A stretch of DNA of 64,000 bases from Chara braunii. Lineage: Eukaryota; Streptophyta; Charophyceae; Charales; Characeae. The translations under genes and the position numbers were made by a program. Under the pieces are notes generated by a model. That model saw only the letters and a list, made by a program, of their open reading frames with translations, did not search any database and was not told the origin of the DNA. The number at the start of each line of letters is the position of its first letter. Within the stretch, counting starts at the first letter, position 1. The stretch is from NCBI GenBank assembly GCA_003427395.1, contig BFEA01000700.1, positions 108,690-172,689 of the forward strand. The letters run 5' to 3'. Below, piece by piece: positions 12,641 through 24,675 of this stretch.

Positions 12641-12689
12641 AGGTGTCGACCACACGGTCCCCGCAAAGGGGATCTTCCCAGCCGCGTCA

Positions 12690-13070
12690 CGCAGGATTGG
12701 CAGACTCGCGAGCCGTGTCACGTAAAGAGAACCCGCGGAGCCACTTCGGCCGAGTGCGCCAACTATACCTCCATTAATCCGCTACGACAGGATAAGGTCT
12801 TGCGAGGTACAACTTCCCTCCACCTGCGGGAGCTGTCACCATCCCTTGGGTGGGCATATCCCCACCAAACTACTGAGTCACACGTGGAAGCTTTTACGTG
12901 CAATCACGGAGGTGGCCCAACCTAGGGCGTTTCTTGTACGCTGTAGAATAGGGGGTACGCATGGTCCACACTTGAATCAGACCTTCACGCCAACTGTCGC
13001 GAGGGACACTGATCTCCCACGTGCGATTTTGCACCGGTCGATGAAGAGATCCTAACCTAACCACACGCCA
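12690..13070 (+). repeat. Dispersed repeat R5/13, right copy (possible LTR)
   Basis: This is the partner of the repeat at 5,030-5,430, with the same block order: 'gagtgcgccaactatac', 'ctacgacaggataagg', 'gaggtacaactt', 'gctgtcaccatccc', 'cacgtggaagctttta', 'ggcgtttcttgtacgctgtag', 'actgatctc'. It ends close to 'cggtcgatgaagagatcc'. The two copies differ at many positions, so any element they bounded is old. Confidence 0.5.
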
Positions 13071-14600
13071 CACAATAAAAAAATATTACTAACTCAAACA
13101 TGTATATATGCCTTGTCCCTTTTTCAAATGTTATAACCCCATAACTTCAAAATACGTTGAAGTGTCTGGGCGAGGCCCGCACAAGGTTGCAAAAAATAAA
13201 TGCACATGCAAGGGAAACCAGCACGACACTCAAGTGTCGAAAACTAAATATCGTGAAGGAATCATCCTTTACGATATTGAACGGCTGAAGGATAAGTTGT
13301 TCAGCCTAGCGTCGCCCTTGACTTTTAAACAGTGGGTGGAGGTGAGCAAGGGGCGAGAGTCTGACACATAGGCGAAACACTTTTGTGCTGGACCAGAACC
13401 AGGAATGTTTTGGACAAGGACCTCGAATTCCAAATGTAGGACCAAAGTATGATCAATAATCTAAAAAACAAATCCTTCATGATGAAGTCCACTCCTTTTT
13501 TTCTCGCATAAAGATTTAAAAAAAAAAGAAAGTAGGTGCGAATAACAAGCAATTCGCCATACCCGAACCAAGTCTCACTTCAGTCAGGAGTTTAGCGCTA
13601 AACTTTGCACTTGACTACTCCTGCTTCTTCGCTAGATGCGAGCGACAAGAGAATGTGAAAAATTAAAAATAGAAAGGGAAAAGTCATGAAGGAAATCAGG
13701 GAGAGTCATTCTCACAACCACAGTTGCATCTCACCCACACCCTGCACTCATCCATCCATATCATTCTCAATCTAGGAGCAAACCCTCGCTCCTATGTGTA
13801 CCTATACACACATGAAGCCCAACGAAAATCCAAGCGCAAGTGTCACAAAGGTGGTCAACCCCTTTGTTCCCACATTCATGTCCCTTACGCCCCTTTGTGA
13901 TCCTTGCTCAACAACTTGAAAGGCATACCCTCCCGTTCCAATTCACACAACTTTTGCATGAGCATTCAAAAAAGGTTCCAAGGGTAGGAATCTTATTTAC
14001 AAGGAAATGTTTTTTGTCTACGAGGTCATATACATTTGGACGTGGGTATCATGGTGGGTAGGAGTTAGAGTCACAAACCAACCGGCTATCAGTTCGATAA
14101 TAAAAGTCGATGAAGATCAGAACCTCTGATAATATTCGTCGGTAACGGCAACCTGTGTCACAGAACCAAGGTAAATTCCGCCTGTCAAGTTAACGGATAT
14201 TAACTCCGTATCGCATTCTAAATTACTTCGCAGCAACGTCCGGTAATGATATAAAATAACATAAAATTTGCTAGAATTTTCTTTAGGGAAGTATGTTTGA
14301 AGAAAAATATTTTACTAGACAAAATTTAAAAAGAAAAATGAAAACTCAAAGACTATCTAAAAATAAACCAACTCTTTGGTTTTAGTAGAAATTTTGGCAG
14401 CACTTCCTTTAACAAGGAAGACGTTCATAATTCCTACCGACTCTAAAGACTAATCGGATTCTAACCCAAACAGGTATCCCAAGATCTTGACTAACTTAAA
14501 AGTTTTACAAAAATTTTGACAGCACCTAGAAGGTAGTCAAAATCTTACCAAAGGAATCATGCACGAAGAGATAATGCGAAAACAAAAAGTAGACAACTTT
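13070..14600. other. Unassigned DNA with one 87-codon frame
   Basis: 13,108-13,371 (+) is open for 87 codons. It has a Cys-containing N-terminal half and a Lys-rich middle. It matches nothing I recognise and its composition does not rise above background, so I do not call it a gene. The rest of the interval has no recognised feature. Confidence 0.35.
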
Positions 14601-14630
14601 ATTTTTATCGCTCAAGCACAAGACGAGCAC

Positions 14631-14759
14631 TAACAGACCACCCTACTAAAGGAGAAAAACAGACTGAGTTGTGAACAAAAGACAAGGCATTGCTGACTAA
14701 CAGACCACCCTACTAAAGGAGAAAAACAGACTGAGTTGTGAACAAAAGACAAGGCATTG
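14631..14759. repeat. Perfect 62 bp tandem duplication (period 67)
   Basis: The block starting 'taacagaccaccctactaaa' and ending 'gacaaggcattg' at 14,631-14,692 is repeated without visible change at 14,698-14,759. The identity means a recent duplication or an assembly effect. Confidence 0.9.
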
Positions 14760-15021
14760 TCAGCAAGGATGCGACGTGAACAAGAACTCATTAAGCCACT
14801 GCAAACCAGGGGTTCGTTCAATCAAAGTTTTTATGTTTTGTTTTGTCCTCATCACACCTCTCCTTGTCTTTCAAACGTAAGTCATGTATCTTATTTCTTA
14901 GTTAATCCTCACTTTCCGAGTTATTTTTAGTTAAAATACATGAAGATCATTAACACACTTGCCTGGACTATTCCCACAAAAATAAGAGTTTAACTTCATC
15001 AACAAGCAAAGTGACGACTTA

Positions 15022-15575
15022 GTAAAGCGTCCGGATCAGTCGATAGGATATCATGTTCGTGCGAATTGGGACCATTCACCCCATTTTAAGCAAACGACTA
15101 TAAAGCGCCTAGGTCAGTTGATGCGACATCACTTCCATACCCATTTCAAACCTTCAGGCAAACAGAGCAAAGCGTCCGGTTCAGTCGATATGACATCACT
15201 TTCAGATTCATTTCAAGCTTTCAGGCAGACGCCAACAAAGCATCCGGATCAGTCGATACGATATCACTTTCAGACTCATTTCAAACTTTCAGACAAACGT
15301 CAACAAAGCGTCCGGATCAGTCGATACGACATCACTTCCAAATCCATTTCAAGCTTTCACGCAAACTTGCAAAGCATCTGGATCAGTCGATGTGATATCA
15401 CGTCCAAACCCATTTAAATTTTCATGCAAACGAAACCAAAGTATCCGGAATAGTCGATACGACATCATGCCCAGACCCATTCAAATCATTGCAAACAAAC
15501 AATAGCAAAACGCCTAGATCAGTCAGTACGATATCATGTTGAGACTCATTCAGATCATCGCATGCAAAAAAATCA
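15022..15575. repeat. Tandem array, eight units of about 66-80 bp
   Basis: Units begin 'aaagcgtccggatcagtcga' followed by 'tacgayatcac', then 'ccatttcaa.ctttcag.caaac'. Starts are near 15,022, 15,102, 15,169, 15,237, 15,305, 15,371, 15,438 and 15,507. Each unit keeps the 'cagtcgatacgayatca' core while the second half drifts, which suggests selection on the core or ordinary satellite evolution. Confidence 0.88.
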
Positions 15576-15599
15576 TAACGTATTTTCTATAAGCAAATG

Positions 15600-17133
15600 A
15601 ATTAATCTTATATAGTAGATTTCCCTTCTGATTCAATTAGAGCTTAGAAGAAGAAATCAAAACATATACATAAGTCAAAACCAAACAGAACAACGCGAGG
15701 TTGTATAGGTAGGAGTTTATTGGATTCTAATGGATTCGTGTCGGCCTACCTCTGAATTCCCTGCCTCCAGAGTCCTGCCTGGGCTCCGACAGAGCTTCCG
15801 CAATCGGTGGGTCAACCCCCCACAGAGTCTTGCTTTGGTTTAGTGGGTTGCAATCCCACCTGCCGCCTGCCTCTCCCGAATCGTTAGAGTAGATCGAGAG
15901 TAAGAAGGATAAACAAAGTAAAGTCCGTCTCTCAAGTTTTCAGAGGGGCCACTCTCGCGTGGAGAGGGCCTCGTTAACTTCAGATCCTGAGGGCCCCTCA
16001 ATGACGGTCAATCGGGAGAGTAATGAAAGGATCAAAGTTGCACCCAAACATTTGCCGCAATATCTGAAGGCCTTCTGCAATGGCCAAACATATTACAAAA
16101 ATAACAATAGCTAACCCCAACACCAACAACACCCCAATGGAAGGTATCGCGATAGTGGCCCAACGTGAAACAACATCACTCTGTTGAGACCGTAATAACA
16201 GTCTCTTCTAAATGCCATTTTTGGAACAATAAATGCAACAACTCCAAGAATAGAGGATCAATGGTAATCATGTAGTCATAATGCCAACAGTGACGGACAA
16301 CAGTCGTAACAGTGAAAAATTTCAACAATCCGTAGTGACAGAAACACAGCAGAAACACTTAGCACTGTAGCTTCACCCCAAAGCATAATAACAACGCAGT
16401 AACCAGCAACGGCCTACCGCAACCACCAGAAGTTCGCTACTCTAAAAAACAACAACCGTACCATCCTCAACAGTCGCACAGGTCCCTGAATCTAAGTGGC
16501 AACGACTATCTATGAATTATAACAACAACTACAACACAACCGATAGAAAGCACCAATTACGACCTGTCTAAGGGAAAGTAGCAGCAACCCCAGAATGGTT
16601 GCAGCTACCTTGGCCAGTAAGAATCAGCAGTTGCCTTCAATTGAGTAATTCAACGATTGTCGTGTCTGAAGTTAGCGAATCGCAATCTGTCTCCAGTGAG
16701 ACCCTGGTCAATGAACAGAAAGGGGTCTTTGATCGAAGTAGTTGGTCACTATGTGAACGATGCACACCACTGTAGAACAAATCACTGCTGCACCAATGTG
16801 TCCACTACAGCTTTGCAAATGAGTACTGCGACCATGACGAGGGGTAATCGCCATGCTAACGCTTAGCCTGGCGCGTAGTCCAATTCTCCGTGGTAAGTGC
16901 TTTGAATTCTCTCTCTCTCCCCCTCTCTTTTACTCTTTCCACGGTTTGCCCACACCTCACGACCAAAGCTTCCCCTTCCTTTACTTACGTGCATGCTCCT
17001 GTTCCTTCCGCTGACAAAAAAAAATGGAAAGAAGTATCCTTTATTAGCTCCAATACCAAAACAAAAATGAATCTTCAGCCAGAAAGCGGGAAGATACATT
17101 CTTAAAGGCAGACACATGTGAAATTCACCCTCC

Positions 17134-17138
<5 letters not shown>
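15600..17138. other. Unassigned DNA
   Basis: No coding or RNA gene is recognised. About 16,080-16,870 is rich in short 'caacaac/aacagt' words without a clean period. Confidence 0.4.

Positions 17139-17189
<51 letters not shown>
17139..17189. repeat. (CT)n microsatellite
   Basis: This is a pure CT run of about 50 bases. It produces spurious Glu/Arg or Leu/Ser frames on either strand. Confidence 0.95.
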
Positions 17190-17192
<3 letters not shown>

Positions 17193-17571
17193 CACGTGCA
17201 CCTGTCGTGTCCTTAATAGTTGCACCCCCGTCTTGACCACCATGAGGATGTAGCACTAGGACGACAACGCCAAGCAACGCTACTAGCGCTGCCATGCACA
17301 GATCTCGACGCCAGGCACGAGTTGGATCTCCACGACAGGCAAAATGATGAGCACGTGGCTGACGGAGTGACGACCACGTGCGTTGCTATGAGTCTCACTA
17401 CACTACTTACCAAATGTACTGTAGAGCATTAATCTTCTGCTAGAACAAGTAAAGATACAGTGCAAGCTCGCTGTTGTTGCCTACTACCTCCGCTGCTGAC
17501 TACCACCCAGCTAAGGATTAGTTGGATCTCCTACTAGAGGACGTCCGGGTGCACTGGCCCAACAGAGGTAG

Positions 17572-18729
17572 CTACTGCCTACGCATTATAACCATGATGT
17601 TGATGAAAGGCATCCGTATAGATAGGAAGGCCACCGGAATAAAGACGATAACCAGGACAGACACTCCCATGCGTGCTCTCAAGAAGATGACTTTGAGTCT
17701 TTGAGCAAAACCATTACCTTGACGAGAATCTCTACTGAGCGGACGAGCGCCTCCAGGGTGATTGCCACCGCGGTGATGGGCACCAGGATGAGCACTGCCG
17801 AGACGGGTATTGAGGCAAAGACCTCCGGGACGAGCACACTCAGATCGGTTATGACGACGAACATGAAGACGGGCAACATGTTGATGATCGTGATGATCAC
17901 CACTACGATCCACACGTCCACCACCTCAATTTGTGTGAGGGTCTCGGGGCGCAACGCGATCACGAGCGGCACTGGGACATGCATCTACCACGATACCGAG
18001 GGAAGGAAGCCGCGATCAACACCACGACCCTCACTCAATACTCTCCAATGCGCAGGATGAGAATGAATCTCCTGCTAGAACAACGAAAAAATACACTATT
18101 ATATCAAAGTGAATCTTCCGCTAACATAGGAAGATACACCATAGTTTTTAGAATGAATCCCCTGCTACAATCGGTAAGGATTCACCGCCAACTTACCCCA
18201 AATTTCACTTGTGTGTAGAGACCCGTTGTTGTACTTTTCTCCCTTCTGATATGTCGGTCCTTCTTACCTTCTTCCATTTCTCTCTCGCTTTTTCCCTTGA
18301 ACGTACCTGGCTGGGATACCGATCGGATGCAGGTAGTTCCCCCTCCATCTTCCCCTTCCCTCCCCGCTCGTCCGCCCTCTCTCAACTTCCTATTCCACTG
18401 TCATTTGGTACCTTGACTCAGAATGAAGACGATTGCCGACGTGGTGTGGAGAAGACGGAGTGATCAGGCTTCAGAGGGATGTCGGGCATGGAGACGACAG
18501 TCTTGATCACGATCAGGAAGGCGACCATGAAGAAGACTTGCAAGCACAGGGTGAAGAGTTTGACGACCACATATGTAATGATGCGGGTTGTGCACGTGTG
18601 TGAGCCAAGGAGAAAGGTCGCTAACACACATAGTGACGAGAACCACAACGGGTTACCATGAGTAGTCGAAGTGGGGTTAAAACTGACGTAGACAGCTACA
18701 ATTCCAACAATGAGTGAGCTCTGCTTCAC
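17572..18729 (-). other. Valine/isoleucine-rich hydrophobic frames, unassigned
   Basis: Three minus-strand stretches (18,729-18,418; 17,984-17,679; 17,690-17,572 in another frame) read as strongly hydrophobic peptides with runs such as VDVWIVVVIITIINML and GVSVLVIVFIPVAFL. The last two could join by a frameshift near 17,690. They may be remnants of a membrane-protein gene, or a by-product of 'gat/gac/acg'-rich DNA, since such triplets read antisense give Val and Ile. Copies of the 'gaatgaatct.c.gctagaac' motif punctuate the interval. No family is recognised. Confidence 0.25.
18050..18180 (+). repeat. Three copies of the 'gaatgaatct..gctagaac' motif
   Basis: The motif occurs near 18,059, 18,108 and 18,150, with further copies near 17,430 and 18,748. 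All are related to the hairpin arms at 437-498. No microsatellite is attached to the copies here. Confidence 0.6.
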
Positions 18730-18759
18730 TATATGTGCAATATGAGAATGAATCTACCG

Positions 18760-21170
18760 CCAGATCACAAGAAGGTACATACCGATATTTCCTCTTGCAG
18801 CCTTCACAACTCATGCCACTGGAACCATTGCCCTATTTGAAAAACTGATGCGCCCATATGATCCAGAGCATGTCAAAACCTCCATTTAGCATTTTCGCTC
18901 GCCCGAATCCATTAAGGAACGAGCGAGATATACATTTTTCATTCCCGTTCGTTCCTCTTTTCTCTTTGCTCGACTTCGCTGCACACCTCTTTCTCCTCTA
19001 TCTCCTCTACCCCAACTCTAATATCCAAATTAATATCACCATTAGACTCGCAAGGGTAAAAAATTCCCGGAGTACCCTTCTCCCCGCCCGGTTTGATCCC
19101 ACACACGGGCAAACTCTATTCTTCTTACTCCTTCTCTTCATCATCTTCCCTCTCCCGTCTTCTTTATCTTCGTCATTTTCTTCAAGTTCTTTGACAGTGT
19201 CTGGCGCAGCCAGAAAAACCATTCAACAGTCTAACTATCCTAAGGGAAACTTCGGAGGGGACCTGTTACTCGATGATTGGATTAGTCTTTCGTCCGTACA
19301 CCCAACTTCGACGAACGATTTGCACGTTAGTATCTGCTGTGCGCCCCTACTAGAGTTCCTGCGTCCCTCCTAAGCGCAACTCACCATCTTTCGGGCCCCA
19401 ATGGGCATGCTCACATTCAAACCTCTCACAACAGATCGTGACTACATGTAGTGGACGATGCACCTACAAAGTACCCCCGTCAAGCATGTTTCTTCCGCTT
19501 TGTGGGCGGAACACCCACTTGTTCACATTCACGTTGACCGTCCCTCGGTCCGTGTTTCAAGATGGGTAGGATAGAGGAATTTTGTCAGCGCCCTGAACAC
19601 ATAGGAAACCGATCGCGCCCTCCAAAAGAGGGGCGTGCTCAAGGGTCTCGACTGCCATGATGGCAACCCGTAGGGGTTTTTAGTTGTTCCCCACTGCAAT
19701 GAGGACCACTGCAGCCCATGTTGGTAGGCACCCTACGTCCGTCAAGGAGGGCGGCGATGAAGTCGCCATCCACCCCACCCAAGTGATGATGCACGACTTT
19801 CCTCCATCCTCCATCCTCCATCCTCTCCTCCCTTTAGCAATTTCAAACACGCTTTAACTCTCTTTCAAAGCTCTTTCTCATCCTTCCCTCGCGGTACTTC
19901 TTCGCTATCGGTCCCTCGCTCATATTTTGACTTAAGCTAAATCTACACAAATTCAGACCGACATTTGTAATTTGACGGTTTGTGGACGTACCAACTGGGC
20001 TAGGCCCGTCGACTGCACCATAGGTCCCGGAGCCAGTATCCCCCCGGTCCAAAAATGAGACTTAATTAATAAGGTAAATAAAAATAAAATTAAAATAAAA
20101 TTAAAAAATAAAATTGGAGGAACTTGAGGAGGGGGGAAGGACGGGGACCCACTGGCACCCTTTTGGCCTTGCCAGTCGGACCCACGTCCCGGCCCGTCTG
20201 GCAGAACGAAGGGGAATAGTCCTATAAGGCCCTCGACCCTTCAACCACCGCCGATCGTGCTCCTTCGCTTCATAGTCTCTTGCTGGCAGCCTTATCGCTT
20301 GAAAGTTCAGTGCCATAATCAATAGAACTAAGCCCAAGGTGCGACTAAGTAGGCGCCAAATTTTACAAATATTTGTCCCGACGTCGTGGCTGGGCTTACA
20401 ACACAAACCAGGCCTTCGCCTCGGCCTACCTGCTAGACTCACAGCCACCAGGTGACGTTCCCCGTGCCTAGGTCCGTAATCGTTTCGTACCTTGGTTGTC
20501 GGGCACAGCTCATACACCGTTGAAACTTCCGACTTTCCTCATGCTAGTGCCGAAAGACTGCGCTTTTCAATGTGCCATCAAACACAGTCTTCCTGTGCGC
20601 GCGCAAAGTAGAATCTTTATCTCCTTCGCGCTAGACCCTGCTAGGAGGTTGAGCCAATCAGGAAGTAAAGCTGGACACTATAAAACGAAAAAAAAAAAAA
20701 TAAAAAAAAATTGAGAATGTGGATACAGGGTCCTAACGGCTTTGGCGTCTTTCACCGGGCTTCTCTGGGCGTAGCCTGTACTGTCCATGTGATTGCATGG
20801 TGATTTTTATCCCGTCTCCTCAGACTGCACTATGTGCGTGTGTCAATTCTTGGTTACGCTCATTCCCTGTCTGCGCCTTTGCGCGAAGCCTTCGTTCGTC
20901 GGCCTGGTATTGCCGACGGCTAATGTTCATCTTACCATGTCACGCAATAATGCGAGCCCCATACACACTCTATTTCGATCCCACTTGGCTCGGACTCTCG
21001 CCATGGGGGAGGTTGCCGAGGTGAGAGCTGCGGCAGGGTCAGTCCCATCAGTGCGCTTTTATTATCAAGGCCGCACCCAATGCGACCTTCAAAAACAAGG
21101 GCGAACACCCTTGCTACGACAACGACACACAACATAGTTCACTAAGGCCTCACTTTACTATTTACCAAAT
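18760..21170. other. Unassigned DNA
   Basis: Short frames only, the longest being 18,858-19,373 (+) and 20,517-20,101 (-). None shows a domain, consistent codon bias or splice context that I would trust. A-rich patches occur at 20,062-20,113 and 20,686-20,711. Confidence 0.4.
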
Positions 21171-21187
21171 GCAAAAACAAAGAGAAA

Positions 21188-21249
21188 CAAAGAGAGAGAG
21201 AGGGGGGGGGCTACCAGAGACAACGAGAGAGAGGGAGGGGGGCGGCTAC

Positions 21250-21297
<48 letters not shown>

Positions 21298-21316
21298 AAA
21301 AAAAAAAGAGAGAGAG

Positions 21317-21382
<66 letters not shown>

Positions 21383-21397
21383 TCCATCTGTTGATAC

Positions 21398-21463
<66 letters not shown>

Positions 21464-21503
21464 AAAAGAAAGAGAGAGAGAGAGAGAGGGAGGGGGGGGG
21501 CCT

Positions 21504-21553
<50 letters not shown>
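21188..21553 (+). repeat. Long interrupted (GA)n tract
   Basis: Five GA blocks are separated by short spacers, including 'ggggggggctaccagagacaacgagagagagggaggggggcggctacca', A-runs (21,293-21,307; 21,460-21,468) and 'ttttgttccatctgttgatacgag'. The 'aggggggggcctaccagagaga' spacer occurs three times, so the tract grew by duplication of spacer plus repeat. It ends at the F2 foldback terminus. Confidence 0.9.
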
Positions 21554-21557
<4 letters not shown>

Positions 21558-21559
21558 GA

Positions 21560-22290
21560 GAAGCTGCATGACAAAATTGAAATATGGGTCAAATTGCGGC
21601 CGCAATCTATTTCGCAGTTGGAATGATTTTTTAAAAAATTATTTAGCGTTTTTCCTGGAAAGATTAAAACAAAATCTACGAGTACTCAAATTTTCAGGTT
21701 TTTTCACGCATTCTTCTGAGAGTGAAAACTCACTGAATTTGGAGTACTTTTTAAGTTGGCCCACCCATGGTTGAGTGGCAAAAATGGAAAATGTGCCCAA
21801 TCGGCGCGACAATTATTTCTCGGTCTAAATAATCTTTTAAACATGTTCTAATATTTTTCCTAGAAAGAACACGACCTCATATATGGATTCTCAAATTTTC
21901 AGATTATTCTGCGGGTTCCTCCGAGCACAGAAAATCGCCGAAGGTGCCTCTTGCAAAATGCCTGTTTCCTTGCGCGTGACCTCCCTGTTTTGAGAAGACG
22001 GGCCTCAACGCCTGGGCCTGAAGACCCTTACCCCACCCCCACTTCTTTTTGGGGTCCACTTCCACCCGAGGACCGGTCCTTGTTTTTTCCAAAAGTCTCG
22101 ATCATTCCAGAGCTGCCTGTAGGTAGTCCCCAATTTTGCCAAGGACCGGTCCCCCCTAAACTTTTGCCCCCTAAAAACCCACTTTGAGCCCTGGTCGCTT
22201 GCCGCTGAAAATGCGACACCTTGACGCAGACGCCGAAGCCCACTATACCGAAGCCTGAGGGCTGCGGATTCATAGACTTGCCCCAGTCTC
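21560..22290 (+). mobile_element. Foldback family F2, copy 3 (single arm, best preserved)
   Basis: It starts with 'acaaaattgaaatatgggtcaaattgcggccgcaatctatttcgcagttgg', including the palindrome ATTGCGGCCGCAAT. It continues through 'gagtggcaaaaatggaaaatgtgccc', 'gattctcaaattttcagatt' and 'ttgagaagacgggcctcaacgcctgggcct' to 'gcgacaccttgacgcagacgccgaag'. It matches the arms at 1,650-2,290 (same strand) and 2,300-2,950 and 3,525-4,200 (opposite). It has no coding potential. Confidence 0.7.
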
Positions 22291-22329
22291 TAGTGAAGAA
22301 ATATCCCCCCGCTCTCATGGGTCGAGGAT

Positions 22330-24240
22330 CACTTCTGGTCGATTCCTAGGGCAAAGGTAAGTGTAAATATGAAGGGGGACCGAGAGGGGATGAAGTTTGA
22401 TCTTGTCTTGGATAATCTGTGGGTAAATCTGTTAAAAATGAGTTGCCTTATAGACCATTTCCTACTCGATATGAGGAAGTCCTTCTTCAACCACTTTTTG
22501 GTGACAGATGGATCACGGACCTAAATGGATGCGTCTTCAATAGTTCTCTCCACCATGGTCTCAGTGGGTGAAAAAGGGGGTCACACGAATCAAAAATATA
22601 GAATCCAAGTAGGAAGGACTGGAAGGCGGGGGAGTAGTTGAGGCAATGCCTTAGGTATTTTCATCATATCAATACGAGTCCGGACCATATTATTTTCTTT
22701 ATACCCTTGGATGAGTAACAAACCTTAGCAGAGGGCGCAGGATTAAGGGAGCGGATTGGGTGGTAGGGGTCCAGACTAGCAGACAAAGGGTAGTGGGTCA
22801 GGTGGTTCACATGCTTCTGCAAGGAGCTTTAGTGAGCACCTGTAAGATAAATGAAGCTCTTTTTTTGATCCATTCTCCTTCAAATCCAGTTCGTCTATTC
22901 CCCCTGTCTCATCTCTACCGAATCAGGGTTCTCTTTATCTCCTCAATTAAGGGGTGAAAAACCTTTCACCTAGAGTTGCACATCCCAGAGCTTCCACTTG
23001 ATCCTGCAGAGTGGGTTTGGAAAACCAGCACGAAAAGAAAACCTAGATCATTACTATCCCTATTGGTAAAAGTTGTCTACCATCTCCTACAACCAAGAGT
23101 TTACATTTCGGCAATCCTTTTGGAAAGATGGGCTAGACACCTAAATCTTGACTTGAACTCAATTAAACATATAAAAATTTTCAAACATATCAGCCAATAC
23201 CCAACTAAATTTTCATCCCTGCAGTGGCAAATTCTTCATTGTTGCCTGCCAACTAACAATGGGCTCATAGACCATTCTTCGCTAGAAGAGAAAGATTGAC
23301 CTTACATTGGTGCAAATCATGTGTATCATCATTTCCTAGTAAAATATATTATGAAACTATCGAGCATATTTTTATGCAATGCCCTGGTTCGGTTTTAATA
23401 TGGAGAATATGGGATTATGGTTGGAGGGAACTCACTGGTTTGGATTGACCTTGAGACTGGAAGGCCATTCTTTTAGGACATTGGGTTCTGCAAGATCTTA
23501 CACTATCTACTTTTCAGTTCAATCTTTTCGAAATTGGTGGGAAAAACGATTGTTTGGGTCTTATGGTACAAATGATGTGTCTGTGAGAGGGAAAATGTAG
23601 CGATGCGGGGAACTGAAATTTCAGAATATATTTATTCAATTTGCAGAAAGAGAAATCAGGGCCCATTGGGATGGTTTGCGTTCTAAACTTCATGACTTCC
23701 AAACGAAAAAGGACATTCAACATTTAATTCAGAAATTTGTACTGGACTGGCTGGGTGGTGCAGGGGAGAGGAGTCTGGGAGAGGTCACATGGCCAGGGAG
23801 AGAAGGGTCGAAAGATTCTTTCAAGAGAATTTTCAACTCAGTTTCAAGGACCGATTTTCGCTATGATCAGGAGCCTTTCTCAGAAACCCTGAAGATTTTG
23901 CAGATCCATTTTCAAGAGGACTTCCAACTCGGCTTCAAGGACTAGTTTTCGCTATGATCAAGAGTCTTTCTCGGGGACCCTGAAGATTTTCCAGATCCAT
24001 TTTCCCCTTCTCATCTAGCTCTGGTAGAGGTGTTATGGTATGTTTGAAAAAAAAGGTGGGAAGGGGAACCAACGCTAGTTTGTTAATATTAGATCCGGCA
24101 GTTCGTTTGAACTGAAGAGGTTTTTTCTTCTCTTTGTGTTCTTTTAGAGGTGAGTCCAGCAGAGTTCACGAGGGATCCTGGACCCGGTTCCCAGCACGTG
24201 CTGTTTTTTCCCCCTCAACTTATTAATGTTTATCAGGGGA
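22330..24240 (+). mobile_element. L1-like LINE, 3' fragment A
   Basis: This is the C-terminal part of an ORF2 in broken frames, with 3' UTR. Sequence near 22,460-22,620 aligns with 31,850-32,030 of LINE B. 22,976-23,299 encodes a region (ERWARHLNLDLNSIKHIK, SLQWQILHCCLPTN) matching 32,500-32,850. A zinc knuckle follows near 23,310-23,390 (WCKSC, then ETIEHIFMQC). The extreme C-terminus near 23,640-23,850 contains FVLDWLGGAGERSLGEVTW, shared with the antisense copy at 30,372-30,752. Endonuclease and RT are absent, so it is a 5'-truncated insertion with several frameshifts. Confidence 0.85.
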
Positions 24241-24385
24241 CCCTGAACCCGTTTTCCAGCAGGTGTAGCTCCCCACCAATAGACTGGAGCACTCTGCAAC
24301 AAAGGTAAGAGTGTATGCTCTTATCATCCCTCCTATCTGTAGACGTAGGAGTTTTTCTTGAAAAAAAAACAAAAAAGCAAAAAAA
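24175..24385 (+). repeat. LINE 3'-end hairpin modules with A-rich tail
   Basis: Two modules occur in a row: 'gggatcctggacccggttcccagcacgtgctg' (24,173) and 'ggggaccctgaacccgttttccagcaggtgtagctccccaccaatagactgg' (24,237). The second continues through a local hairpin (GTAAGAG...CTCTTATC) to 'gttttttcttg' and an A-run from 24,361. The GCTGG/CCAGC stem is conserved in at least seven places in the window (see 25,080, 29,732, 29,935, 30,186, 33,283, 57,265). Confidence 0.65.
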
Positions 24386-24387
24386 AG

Positions 24388-24458
24388 GCCAAGCCAAAAG
24401 AACGGACTGAAAAAAAAAAAAAAAAAAAAAAAAAGGTCAAGCCAAAAGAACGAACTGC
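24388..24458 (+). repeat. 23 bp direct repeat flanking an A-run
   Basis: 'ggccaagccaaaagaacgg' plus 'actg' at 24,388-24,410 recurs as 'ggtcaagccaaaagaacga' plus 'actg' at 24,435-24,457. A 24-base A-run separates the two. The arrangement resembles a target-site duplication around a bare poly(A), or a slipped duplication of an A-tail with its flank. Confidence 0.7.
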
Positions 24459-24465
24459 ACACCCG

Positions 24466-24675
24466 ATGTCAGCCTATCTATCTTTAACTCTAGATCAGTT
24501 GTTCCAGAAGTTCGTCTTTGTTCTCTGCGGACTGACCTTCCTCCTTTTGTGCATCCGAGGATATGCGGCTTCAGGCCGCACACGGATGGAAGAAAGAACT
24601 GTTCCTGGGGAACATGAGCAAAAAGAGGCTCAACAACGGAGAGTTGGTGATTTGGACATCAGTTTGTTAAAGTAG
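24466..24675 (+). CDS. Putative 69-codon ORF with one hydrophobic segment
   Basis: The ATG at 24,466 opens a 69-codon frame ending TAG at 24,675. Residues about 15-30 (KFVFVLCGLTFLLLCI) form one hydrophobic stretch that could be a signal peptide or membrane anchor. A charged Arg/Glu/Gln-rich tail follows. There is no recognisable family motif (not CLE, RALF or DVL by eye). It lies just after LINE A, so it could be chance. A longer upstream start would pass through the poly-lysine microsatellite and is not credible. Confidence 0.2.
   Translation: MSAYLSLTLDQLFQKFVFVLCGLTFLLLCIRGYAASGRTRMEERTVPGEHEQKEAQQRRVGDLDISLLK

Noticed and set aside
15022-15575. CRISPR-like array
   Set aside because: Units are contiguous diverging repeats without unique spacers, and the DNA is eukaryotic.
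20101-20517. 138-codon minus-strand frame
   Set aside because: Arg/Gly/Pro-rich with no motif and no splice context; a chance frame in GC-rich DNA.
21158-21774. Frames of 119-201 codons
   Set aside because: They are (GA)n/(CT)n translated as Glu-Arg or Leu-Ser runs.
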